This document shows positions 12,791 to 39,904 of a stretch of DNA of 64,000 bases, piece after piece. The notes beneath the pieces are model-generated. The model was not told the origin of the DNA, did not search any database, and saw nothing but the letters and a program-made list of their open reading frames with translations. Source of the stretch: Opisthocomus hoazin. Taxonomy: Eukaryota; Chordata; Aves; Opisthocomiformes; Opisthocomidae. The stretch covers positions 3,472,001-3,536,000 of the forward strand of contig NC_134440.1 of NCBI RefSeq assembly GCF_030867145.1, read 5' to 3'. The stretch's first letter is position 1, and each line of letters starts with the position of its first letter. The translations under genes and the position numbers were made by a program.

Positions 12791-15700
12791 GAGGAAATGG
12801 TTTTTGAAATCCTTACTGGTCATCTTTTGTAAAATTTGGTTTCTTATGACCACAAATATATAAGAAACATTGTAAAACACTTAGCATACCATTTCAGAGG
12901 GTGTAGGTGTTTTTCACTTATTTTTAGAACTTGACCTTACAAGACTGAAACATAACTTTTTCCTTCTGACTTTTGTCCTTCACTTGGCAAAATTAGTTAA
13001 AAACACAGAGATGGAAAATATTTAAACTTTAAACTAGCATGAGCTTTTCTTTTTGTTGTTTGTTTGTGTGCTGGTTTCATTTGTGATGTCAACTCCAGTC
13101 AGGGAAAAAGGTGTAACTAACCTGGCACTGCACTGAGTGCAAAAACACTTCTACACTGAAGCCCAAATAAACACTATCTACTGCTCCTTTTTTTTTTAGA
13201 TCAGTAATGCTTAAAAAATGATACTGACAAATCTGGAAGATGTTTCCCCAATCAGATAATAATAACTTCAGATATATCAGCTATTTTTTAATTTGTCCTG
13301 TTTAAACAGATATAGGCAAACAAGCCATGACCACTTTCTGATCTGCTGCTGTGTGTTTAAGCTGCGTTAGTGATTTACAGAGATTTCTAGCTCTCAGATC
13401 TGAATATAGAAAGGTATAAAATGAGTCCAAGGAAAATAAAGGTAGGAATGACCTCACCCTGTGGAGACACTGTGTCTTGCTCAACTCAAGAAAGCTCTGT
13501 ATAAACTAGCTACATCTTAATTTGCACAGTTATTTTGCTGCTGTCAATGAATAGAAATGATCCCAGAAACTGTTGGAGACTAAAGAGAAATGGCCTCAGG
13601 TTTCTAGAAGAATATAAAGACATACTGATTGCTGCCTTAATATGCAGAAGACTTGTTCAAATATTGAAAATTGGTGTAATGCAGATTTAATACACTTTGG
13701 TTCATTTCATTTAGCATGAGTGAGCAATAATAAGCACTGCTCTGTCACCATGCTGTCCTACACTAATTGTTGCTGAGGAAAATGAATGTCATTTCTCAGC
13801 AGTCAACATTCATGACTTTACTGAGTTTGAGAACTTGCATTTTCTAAGTACATACTCACAGTCTTCCTCTTGCACTGTAACACCTCAGCTAACTGCAAAG
13901 GTACTTACAAGTCACATGTGCTTCTTGTGAGCCAGTTCAGTATGCTCCCCAGCCTCCACTAATAAACTCATTATTAGTGACTCTCTTGCAGGGGAGAACA
14001 GAGATGGTGAGGTACTTACAGATCACCCACTTTGCAGACTATCCATATTCCCAAAGTTCTCTTTTTCTCTTCCCTGTAAAGAGATCGAGGTTTGCTGCTG
14101 GTAGCCCTGGATGTTTTAAATACTTCGGTGACGTACAGCTCGTCCATACAAGGTATTCTTCAGAAGAGAGGGATTCACTCTTCCTTTTGTCCTCCAGGAG
14201 CTTGGGAGATTTCTTCTTTTTAATGTCAATTATTTGAGTGTCTTTACTTCATAGTAAAACCTAAGAAAATTATCTGACTTCTCTATAATGTGGTTTTGAT
14301 GAGTTAATTTGGATGTTAAATAGTAAGCATATTGGAAAAATACAGTGAATTTTACATACAACGTGATCCTCAGTTTATAGTATTATAAAAGGGCATGTGA
14401 TTCTGGGCAGCTGAAAGTGTTCAGAAAAATGCTGAACTCGGTACAGGGGAAGCAGGACTCTTCTGGGTAGTCTCCGACAGCTCCTCCTGGACACAAATAC
14501 CGCTCCCTTGCTGGCGGGGGGGGTCACGTTGTTTTACAAGTGAATTTCACATGGTCTCAGAAATGGTTGTTTTAGTCAGCCTACTATCTTTTCTCAAAAA
14601 TTGGTGGGTTTTGGCCCCTGAAAACTTAGAAACACGGAATTATCCAGTTAGCTGGATACTGGACTTTCAAGCAACTTTTTTATTAGGTGTCTGGCTTTAA
14701 GGGGTTTTATTAATGTGGATTTGTTTGGTTTTGTGTCCTGATTTCATTGAGTAATGCTGTACTTCGCAGAAAACATCACTACTGCTCATACATATTTTAT
14801 TTGCTTTCTATTGAATAGTTCCTTTTTTCTTTTCTTTTTTGTAGAGCTGGGATTTTGATTGTCTCAGCATTCTATAGTGACATACATTTCTCCACACAAA
14901 GCAAATCTGATGTCAGTTGTTTCCAAGGTGACCTCACAAGTGACCCTTGTCCATTCTTCATTCCATGTGAGTTATATCTCTTTCTTTCTGGAGCTTCATG
15001 ACTTCTTCCCACTTGAAAAAAAAACCCAGATTTTTTCTTGATAGTTGGCAACAACCTTCTTCTATTAGTGACCTATCAGGCTTCTGTTGAAGTAATGTGC
15101 TTTTCCCTTGAAACTCTCCACTACCATAACAGGTACGAATGGGCTTCGTTGCTTGCCATCTAGCAGGGTCCTGGACTGAGCAGTCTCCAAAGTCTGAGCA
15201 CCTCTCTCACCTCTTGACAGCAGCATCTTCAAACAAGCTGGACAGACATCACTGTTTCAGGTGAAAGACTTGGTCTCTGTAGGATGGGCGAAAGGGTATT
15301 TTTCATTCATTCCCCATTTATTGCTATAAAATAGAAACTGTAAATAATATTTCCCACAACATCACTGGGAAAAGCAGTATATTTTATCTTGATAATCAGT
15401 TGCCGTGGTTTTGATGTCTCCAGAAGGACCCATAAATGCTAAAACCTGGGAAACTCAGTTGTTCTGAGTTCCAGCTAAACCACTTTAGCTTACCACAAGT
15501 ATCAAACCCTCAAAGCTGATTTACCTGTGGGTCAACAGCAAAAAGTGTGTGTGACATGAGATGGCACGTGCACTAGACAAGCAGAATCATACAAATGCCA
15601 CCTAGGTAACACGTGCAAAGTAACTTTATTTCCAGTATAAATTTGCTTGGTGCAAGAAAGTGTAAAATCTGTCTGCTGCAGCATTCTCGTAACATAAAAC

Positions 15701-16144
15701 TAATAATATTTATTTGCTGACTTTAGTGAACGTACATGCTCACCAGCGCCTGCAAGACTGCGCCCTGTTACCTTCAAGAATTGTGGACAGCCACAGGGAC
15801 GGGAAGTTCTTTCCTGAACACGGGAGGTCTGAGGCCAAAATGAGAAGAAAATCTTTATGTAAATATGCAAGAATCCTGCTGCTATAACACTTTAAAGACT
15901 GAGCTACTGTTTCCTGGGGCTTTCCTGTCTGTGTCCCCAAGGGTGTTGTATGATCAACATACTGACAGATTTCACAATCAAACAGTGAGAATGTGTGATC
16001 AAGAATCTCGCTGGTCTTCAGACTAACCTATTTTACAGGTCGCAGTTTAACTGCAGTTTCCTTGATGTGGTAGCTTTAAGATTTTCTTTGGGCAGATTTT
16101 CTTTGGCTGCTCTCAATGCATTTCTCAATCCGCTCTGTGTCTTC

Positions 16145-16200
16145 TGATGGAAAGTGCTGGATTGAGACTAACTGATGGAAAATGCTGGATTGGGACTCAT
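16145..16200. repeat. 28-bp tandem duplication, two imperfect copies
   Basis: Two 28-bp copies (16145-16172 and 16173-16200) share the cores tgatggaaa and tgctggattg and differ at a few positions. They lie about 0.7 kb upstream of the COMP start codon. Confidence 0.85.
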
Positions 16201-16777
16201 TGCTCCTCAGACAAGAAACAGCAAAGTCTACCTTGCTTTCATGCTGTCATTTCTGCACTGCATCCTTCCTTTAGACAAGCCTGGGCAATAAGAACATCAG
16301 CCTCTAAGGGCCAGTACGTTTACTCGATCCCTCTCCGAAAAAGGATAATAGCTCCTCTTTGGAGTTGGAAGATGATTCAATAATTCTACCCCAAGTATGA
16401 GTGGTAAAACTGTCTTTTGGGACTTTAAAGAGCCTTTTCTGAAACTCTAGTGAAGTCCAGATGTCTCATAGCTTTTGTGATCTTGCGAGCAGTTTTAGAA
16501 GGAAAATCTGTGAGGGATAGGGCTATGAATCATCTGTCTATCCTGTGTCCATGAAGAAGAAATAAAAACCCCAATCCAAAAAGAATTCATTTAATTCTGG
16601 AATTTTCTGACCTATTTTGGGGCAAGCTGGTCTAAAAAAAAAATTAAACTACTCTCCTGATGAGTTTCTCATATTGTTTACTTTTGTAACGTTCTCTGTG
16701 GACTAGCAGCCAGAAATGACGTCCACCCCTCGTCCAGCATCAGAGAATAAGAACTTCAGAGGAAGGAATGCAACTTC

Positions 16778-16794
16778 ATAAATAGCAAACCACA
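16778..16794 (+). promoter_or_regulatory. Candidate COMP core promoter: TATA-like box with adjacent RUNX-type site
   Basis: A TATA-like CATAAATAG (16778-16786) lies about 100 bases before the COMP start codon and would place transcription initiation near 16810, giving a 5' UTR of about 70 bases. It is followed directly by AACCACA (16788-16794), a match to the RUNX consensus. RUNX factors act in chondrocyte and bone gene control, which would suit this gene. Both motifs are short and could occur by chance; no transcript start is visible from sequence. Confidence 0.4.
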
Positions 16795-16882
16795 GACACT
16801 AATGGGGAGCAGAGGCAAACCTGCAGGTTAAAAATTCGTTGCAAGAGAAGCCCGTACATCCACACTGCCTGGAGATTCAAAG

Positions 16883-32471
<15,589 letters not shown>

Positions 32472-32980
32472 CCTCCAATTTCAAGGCCTGTCCGGCCAAA
32501 CTTGCTTTAAAAATGTGCTCAGCTGCCCCACTATTGCTCTGGTAAAGCGTATGAAGGACTGTAAGTACCGTACCACTGCACTCTGCACAGCACCAAGTGG
32601 CAAAGCATTATCTGGCGTCTTTTCCACAACAGCAACTTCCTTTAAACGCTACGAAGACCTGTTGGAACGGCAGAGGCGTAGACAGCAAGTGTGAACAGAG
32701 GCCTGTGCTGCTGTAGACACTGGTTCTCTACGCTGCGTGGAAAAAGATGTGCTGAAACGTGACCTGCAGTAGCTGGAATTGTTCGAGTCAGTTTAGCATG
32801 GGTGAGTCCCAGGAATCTTCTCCCTACTCCAAGGCTCCCAAGTGTGAATGTTGTTCTCCTTTTCGAGACCTACTGCAAAGCAAAGCCAGCGCTCGTCTGA
32901 AGAGGACACCGAGAGCAGCCTCTGTACAAGTTGCTCACAAAACATTAAAAAAAGCACTTTAAGGAGAGTTATTTTTGTTC

Positions 32981-33026
32981 TGGAATGTTGGATAATAAAT
33001 ACTTGGAATGTTGGATAATAAATACT
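32981..33026 (+). repeat. Exact 23-bp tandem duplication carrying the COMP poly(A) signal
   Basis: Units 32981-33003 and 33004-33026 are identical, and each contains GGATAATAAATACT. Confidence 0.95.
32994..33022 (+). terminator. Tandem COMP poly(A) signals
   Basis: Two AATAAA hexamers (32994-32999 and 33017-33022) lie 23 bases apart in an exact duplication. They are followed by a GT/T-rich region (about 33033-33070) suited to cleavage-stimulation binding. Confidence 0.8.
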
Positions 33027-33045
33027 TAGACTTCTCCTTGGTCAT

Positions 33046-34870
33046 GTGCATGTTGCTTTTTCTTCTTCTGAAACTTCCGCTACGGACGTGTAACACAGAA
33101 ACCCTCAAAAGCTGAAAGCGAAAGCACAGCTCGAGAGCCCTCAGCTGCCGCGGTCGTTTCGGTAGCAGCACGACTGCGCAGGGCCACTTTGTGTCCAAGG
33201 ACCTCCCTCTAGTCAGACTGTCCTGCCTGGTTCTGGTCAGCGGCAGCTAGTTAGAGACCGGTAAGTGAAGGCCTTGTGCTCGCTGTGTCGTGGGACACCG
33301 CGCCAAGGCTCCCCCCGAGAGACAGCCGAGGAACTGGGAGAGCTGGAGCCTGCTCGCTCGAGCTGGGGACAGCAGATGCTCACAAAGGGCTTTCTGTACT
33401 CGGTAACCCGGAAAGCCTTAAATCCTGCGCTGCTGTAACCGCCGGCTCTGCCCGGCAGCAGCCACCCCGCAGCTCTCCGCTCTGCCCCAAGAGACAGCGA
33501 AAGCCAAACTCTGCAAGATGCTTCGGGTCAGCCGCTCACAGTTGTTACGCTGGAACTTTCCAGCGGTGGCAGCAGAAAGGCAGGTCCTGTCCACCGCGCC
33601 CCGGTGCGGTGCTGCAGCCAGGAGTTCCCCTCCAGACCAGGGCTGCGCACGCTGGGTGCGCTGCCTCGATGAAGCGTTGCCGACCAAGCACAGAGCGCAC
33701 AGCGTTCCCTCTCCCTTGGAAAGCTGTTGGCGGAGGCCGCACGGCGCCAGGCGCGGGGCTCCACAGCTGCGCGCGTTTCAGCTTCGCATTCCGGAGGCAA
33801 CAGCAATGCCGAGATCTGCTGGGAGAGCACTGGTTCTGCTAACGAGCTCGCTTAGAGAGGGTTCGCTTGCTGATCACAACACTTTGAGAACGTCTCCACT
33901 CACCATTCTAAGCCTGTCCTGAGAACAGCCACCAAGTTTTCTTTCCCTAACGGGAAAAACCCACAGGTGAGGCAGCGCAGAGGACAGCATCCCCCCACAG
34001 AACGGCTCCAAGTGCTGACAGGACGTTACGCGGCGTCTAAGAAACCGACTGCGAGTGGCCGCGGCCAGAGACGTTCCCAGGCCGAGAGCGGAAACGCGCC
34101 GCCTTTCGCAGGGTCACCGGGTCGACTCGGCTACGCCCCGCGCACAACGCTCCGCCAGAACGACCGCTTTCTCCCCAGCCTGCCTGCCCACGGGTGACAG
34201 CACTGACTGCAGAGCCACCTCTCCCGCAGGCAAGCGTAAAACAGGGCCAGAAAAAGATGAATTCCGGTCAATAGAGCTATGAAATGACTGCCCGAGCTGC
34301 CGGCCATCCCACCCCAGCCAAAGCCACGCGCTGCCTTCATGGCGCGAAGTTTTTTCCACTGCTGGCTCCACTTACCTCGGACCTGCCGCCAGATTTAGTG
34401 TGCTGGAAGCTACACCCAGCTGAAGCACACACATACGACAGCCTAACTGGGCAAGTCTGAGCACTGACACGCTCATTCTCCCTTTCAAAAACCCAACAGC
34501 TCGGACAGACGGACGGGCCCTCCTCACCCCGCAGTGCTCTGATGCCGGGCAGCGGCCTCGAGCCGAGCAGAGACGGCAGCTGCGCCATCGCCAGGAGCCT
34601 TCGGCGCTCAGCAATGCTGAGGGGACAGTTTTGCACCTCCCAACTCCGCACAGCGCCCTGCGGCTTTCCGAGCGGCTGCAGCTTCCCCTTGCCGAGCAAG
34701 GCGGGGGTCAGGGCTCCCCGCTGGGACCCGGCAGCCGACCATCGCAACAGGATTTTGCCCTTTCTTTGTGAACACGAGCACTGACAGCACCGATGCTTCA
34801 ACAGGGAAAACCCTCAGTCAAAAAGCAAACCAACAGCAAACGAGACTAAGGAAAAGCTAAGCAGCCAGAA
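33046..34870. other. Convergent intergenic spacer, CpG-rich
   Basis: Sequence between the COMP poly(A) region and the leftmost candidate minus-strand poly(A) signal. It is GC- and CpG-rich, and open frames up to about 190 codons occur on both strands at once, as expected where stop codons are rare. None shows a recognisable domain. Confidence 0.55.
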
Positions 34871-34887
34871 ACAAAAACATTTCAACT

Positions 34888-34893
34888 TTTATT
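34888..34893 (-). terminator. Candidate distal minus-strand poly(A) signal
   Basis: TTTATT on the plus strand reads AATAAA on the minus strand, in context TGTAATAAAAGTTG. It is preceded by AT-rich, UTR-like sequence (34900-35350) and followed by a T/GT-rich stretch (gaaatgtttttgtttctggc). It may end a very long CRTC1 3' UTR or a separate minus-strand transcript. Confidence 0.5.
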
Positions 34894-37800
34894 ACATTTC
34901 ATTTACAAATAATGCAAAGATACAAAGACAAAAGCCTTCACGCGGAAAAGAAAAGATTGAAAAGAATGTACACGGAGTTGCGCTGCTTTTCCACATCATT
35001 TCTCAGATTGCAAACACTTAAAGCCAACTTCAGTTTCCCACTTTACCTATAGAAAACCACAATAAATAAAACTTTTATGTTGCAGGGACAACTTTTTCCA
35101 GAGTTCCTGTGCCGCCAACGCTGTAGCTGAACAGAGGATTGCATATATCAGTGAAATAACCCACAAGTTATTGGAATAGAAAAGTTTAGCTCGTAGAGAA
35201 CAGTATATGATACTGTCGCTGAAGATGCATAAATCTGACCCTTCTCCCCAAGCTCCGTGAGCGGCGTGAAGTTGATTTTAGCTGCCAGTCTGTCAGAGAA
35301 GCTGCCACAAACAGCTGTGTTTTATTTTATTAAAATCACACTTTCCCTTCACGAGTACAAAAGCACCGAACCGCCAATTCTACAGGGAATCCTTCCGCAG
35401 ACGGGGGCTCCACTAAGGTCAGAAGTCTCTCAAAGCTCTAGTTCCTCCCCAAAAGAACACCTCGCTATCTACTGTCGTGTTAGTTAGCAGCTGGCTGAAA
35501 TACAGGCTCTTCGTCACTGCGCTGCCCAACGCGGCCCGCGGCTCGGCACAGACACACCCTGCGCTCCTCCGCCTGCGGCGACGCTCGCGCCGTGGCCGTT
35601 CAGGATCCAGGAAGCAAAGAGCGGGTGGTTTAAGCCAGCCCCTGCCCCCCCCCAGCATTTTGCCCCATAAATATTATCCTATAAATTTTATAGTCATCAC
35701 CTACTCTGCAAGAACAGAAGCTTCACCTATTGATCTTCTCTATACTTCATATCTTAGAAATTCCAAACCCGAGCCGAGCTTCGCCTTGTCCTTGCACGTG
35801 GAGGCCTGTGGCGCTGCACAGGCGCCGGGCTATCGGAGAACGGCCCGCTTTGCTTTCCTGACAAACGCCCAGCGCAGATTTTGTGGAATTAAAACCCAGC
35901 CCTTTGTGTGGTATAATTCAGCTCCGTCTCCGTGAGCAAGCTGAAGCTTGTCAGATTTCTGAAGGGAACGCTGACAACTCCCCTACTCCAGCTGCAGAAA
36001 CCGGTTCTTAAATGAGATCGATAACCGGGGACCTCGTATCCCGTTTTTCCTAAACCACGGTATAAAAAAGTCAGATTGAATAATCCCCAGGATGCGTGCG
36101 AATGAGCTTCACATTCTGCCACGCAGAGGGAGCAGCTCCGGGACCGAGACCCAGCCCGGGAGAGCCGGCAGCACCTCCAGCGCTCCCAGCCCAGCGCCAT
36201 GGGCTCCTGGCTCCCACCGCCTCCGCGGCCGAACCCTGCCCAGCGTCCGCAGATCTACTCGCGACTCACCGCCAAAGCAAACCTCTTGCCACCACCAGCC
36301 TCACCCAAGGCCTCCCGTCACCGTTACGCCATGGTGACAACTTCGGCTTGTCGAGGGAGGAACGTCTGCCGCACATGGCAGGAGGGAGCTGAAGGGCGGA
36401 GGAAGCTGCACAGCTCTCGCGCTCAGCTTTAAAGATTTAGCACCATTTGCACCCGGTAGAGAGTAACGCTCCCAGGGCCAGAGCGCCCACTGCCCCGGGA
36501 CTCTGCGCCTTGCTAGCTAAAAATCTCAGCCGCCACTAAAAGCCTCTCGGCTGACCCGCAGAACAAGGCGCCCTTCGACAGATCTGATGAAGCTTTCTCT
36601 GCGTGAAGCCGTAGATCTTCAACACAGAAAACCTGAACGAACCGGAGCCCGTTTCCAGGCGAGTCTCCGACGGACGCGCTGTCCCGCAGCGGTTCCAGCC
36701 GAGCGCAGTTCGGAGACCCGCGGCCTCAAACCAACGGATCAATCGCCCCCTTCCCCTGCGCTGCATCAGCTCCGAAGGGAAGCGGTGAACACCGGCGTCG
36801 GGAAGCTCCCACCCTGCGAGCAGCTCTGCCCCCCCAAAACCCGGGTGCCAGCGCCCGGGGAGGTTCGGGTGCCAGCGATGAGACGCGGGCCGACTCGGGT
36901 CAGGACACGCGTCTCCGGCGACTGGGCAATCTCCGACCGAGACTCCGTTTCTCCAGTGGAAGCACCAACTCTGTCGGTTTTGTCTCCTTTTCAGAGTCGC
37001 TGTCGAAGCCGAGTGACACCTCCTCTGTTCCCTACACGCGTTCGTCCCCGGCCCCACCACAGCTCCCGCTGGAAGAGCACAAATCCCGAGACAAGCGCAG
37101 GGCGGAGATGCAGCCCCTCCTCACACGCCGGGAGCGCCTGCTGCCATCTCAGTTCCGCTTGTCCCGACTTGTTCACCGAAGGATCCTCTCACGCCTAAGG
37201 GAGACCGGGAGGTGAAATCGAGGTGAAATCGGAGTTGTTTAAGCGTGCGCGTCCCCCCCAGCCTCTCAGGGGTCCGAAAACATCGAGCAGAAGTGGCAAA
37301 CGCCAGGAGGCAGCGACCGTCACCTGCCAGCACGTCCAGCACCCACCAGCGCCCGGCACAGCCTCACCCCCACGCGACACGAGAACACTACAAACCGAAA
37401 ACCTGACCCAACATCGGCTAAAAACACAATTTTAAGACCGACGGAAGCCACGCTCACACGACTGCGCCTGCTCGCGCAGAGCCAGCGCACGTCTGCCCGG
37501 GTTCCTGGTGGCGTTAACCCCGATGAAAGCCCCTCTTGGGAGGCTTCTGCCACACCATTACCAGCAAACAAGTCCGAAGGTAGCTCGGGTCCTCTACCAG
37601 ATCACATTAAATTGCAATTAAAGCAAACTTCGAGCTCAGGTCCCCACTCACGTAGGAAAGCCACCGCCGCTACCGAAACCCGATGTAGGGAAGAGGAGGA
37701 ATCCTTACACCGGCTCGGAGAACACCAGCCCTTCTGCACGAGGACAGAACTTCTGATCCACCACGCCGCTACGGGAAATAGGAAATTGATGTTCGCACTG

Positions 37801-38562
37801 AGCAGACCTACTGCTCAAATTATTGGTTTTAGTTTTGAGCTCCACAAGACGAGCCTAGAACCAGTGACAAATTAAACGTCGACACGTCCACACTCCAGAA
37901 CAAACCGCTCCAATGCGTGCCCGGCCGCCACGGCAGATCCCAGTCTCCCAGAAACCGAGGGGTAAGGACGGCGAGACGACGCGTTTCCTCCCAGCGCTGC
38001 GCAGTCCCGCAGGCGGCTCCCGCGAATCCCATGAGTAGTTTCTCTGCTGCCAGGTTTATCGCTCTTGTCTGAGCACATCGACAGCCACCAAGGGGAAACA
38101 CTCTGCAAATCTTCAAGAAATAAAGGAGGAGCACCTGGAAGTTGGGGTGGGCTGAAGGCAACACAGAGGAGCGACATTGTCCGAAGTGCCCTCTCCATTT
38201 CCACCCTACCACCACGCAGTGAGAAACCACCTGCCGGACTGCCATCGGTCACAGCGCGCGTGACAGCGGCGACAGAAACACCTACGGCGAGCGACGCATT
38301 CCGGGAAGCGCAGCGACGCGGCCGTGCCAGGGCCCCGCCGCTGCCGCCAGCCAGCGATCCCCGAGGCCTTTGGCTGTCGTTCCAAGGACTGAGGGGTTCT
38401 GCGTGGAAGCGAGCCGCTGCGGGCTGCGGCGCTCACCGGTCCCTCGGCGCCAGAGACCGGGATCTCTGCGCCTGCCGAGAGCCTGCGCGACGTCTCAGTG
38501 TGCCGGTTCCGATGCTCCCCGGCCCTGCTGCGACCACACCACCAGAAACAGGGACGAGCTGT

Positions 38563-38600
38563 CGGATAAACCCAAAGCAACCGGATAAACCCAAAGCACC
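38563..38600. repeat. 19-bp tandem duplication
   Basis: Two copies beginning cggataaacccaaagc (38563-38581 and 38582-38600) differ at one base. A 14-base part recurs at 38963-38976. Confidence 0.85.
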
Positions 38601-39898
38601 CAGCTCCCGACAGCCGACACGACGCTGGTAACCTGCTGCCGACGGCCACCGGGCCCGTCGCGACAGCAAACGGCTGGAGACGGGCCAGGAACCCTTCGCG
38701 TTTTCCCCTCTGGCTCCTCAAAAAAGCCGTGTCTCTCGCCACATGGGTTTGCTGCCCCCAATTACGCTGCCTTAAAGCTCAACTAATTACTAAATTAAAA
38801 CACAATTAACAAAACAGGACCTTCGTACACACCAGAGAACACCAACATCGGATCACTGCGACTCTCCAGCAAGCAGAAAACGTACACCAGAAAACTCAAC
38901 ACGTAGCATTTACTTTATCCTTCTGCAGCTACTGAATAGCAAAATTTAAAGTAAAAAGAACGCGGATAAACCCAAACAGACGCTGTGCAGGCGTTTCCCT
39001 GCCCACTACTCGGCGACAAGACGCCCCAGGCAACCTCAGCGCAGCCACAGCCAGGTACGAGGAGCCGGCCGGGGTCGGAACTCAAGCAGGGAGAAGCCAG
39101 TGCCCGGCTGCCGATGCTGTGGCACCACCTCCCCCGGAGCCACCACGGCTCCCACCGCCCGACGGACAGACGGACCCACCGCCGGCGTGGCTCCACACCC
39201 GAGGCACGGCACTGCGATGCTGCTCCCAGGAAAAATCCACCGAGGCCGAGCAGGCTCGCTGCGCTCAACAGCCGAGGCGGGAAGGGCGACGTCGGCTCCC
39301 GACACCACACCGCAGGCGACCCGACGACCAGAAGCCGCCCACTGGGGACGATGCCCCACCTGCGGCTTAACCGGAAAAAAAGAGGTGCAGGCACCTGGTT
39401 CTTGCTCTCTCCTCTTTGGTCTCGTTACCTGTGACCTGCAGAGATCCACGGCGCTCGCAGATGCTTCGCGTTTCCAAAGCAGAAATCAGAGAGCCGCGGG
39501 GTCTGCCCCCAAGCGCCCGCGCCCCGCAGCGTCGGGGTCGCAGACGCGTCCGGGCTGAGGCTCGCAGGGCTGCGCCGCAAGACAACGGCGTCGAGTTTCT
39601 GTAGTAGAACTCGGGACGTGCACGGCCGGACTCGAAGGGTCAGACGCGGCTCCTCGTGCTCGCGACGCGATCACCGATGGCAAATTCCCTCGTCAGACTC
39701 CGTCACTCCTCCGACGAGCACTCCTTGCGCCGGGCGGTCAGCGCACCACACCGCCGCGGTGCCTTCCCGCACAGGCCCCTGCACTACGGCTCCGCTGCCC
39801 TTCACGCTCTCCTCTGCGCAGCCTTCCCCCGCTGCCGCCCCGCAGCCACCAGGCAATTCACTGAAGAACACAGTCAGCGCGTTTTACCCCTTCAGGCC

Positions 39899-39904
39899 TT
39901 TATT
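39899..39904 (-). terminator. Candidate minus-strand poly(A) signal
   Basis: The minus strand reads TCAAAATAAAGGCC, preceded by AT-rich sequence (39905-40250) and followed by a GT-containing stretch (gactgtgttcttcagtg). It may be an alternative CRTC1 end. Confidence 0.45.

Larger units (their letters stand above)
1..16750. other. Upstream intergenic region, no supportable gene
   Basis: This AT-leaning stretch precedes the COMP promoter. Open frames on both strands (the largest are about 156-159 codons, at 6338-6808 and 7441-7920 on the minus strand) show no recognisable domain and no chain of splice-compatible neighbours. I see homopolymer tracts, one decayed CR1 fragment near 12.7 kb and a short tandem duplication near 16.15 kb. 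Distal COMP regulatory elements may lie here, but none can be assigned from sequence alone. Confidence 0.6.
32472..33045 (+). other. COMP: COMP 3' untranslated region
   Basis: Untranslated sequence from the TAA to just past a duplicated AATAAA near 33.0 kb. The end is inferred from the poly(A) signals and the T/GT-rich stretch that follows; about 570 bases. Confidence 0.75.

Noticed and set aside
36536..37198. Overlapping 174- and 203-codon frames on opposite strands
   Set aside because: Both arise from CpG-rich sequence poor in stop codons; neither has a recognisable fold, and overlap on both strands argues against coding.
38065..38742. 188- and 178-codon frames on opposite strands
   Set aside because: Same CpG-rich composition effect; Arg/Pro/Ala-rich translations without domains.
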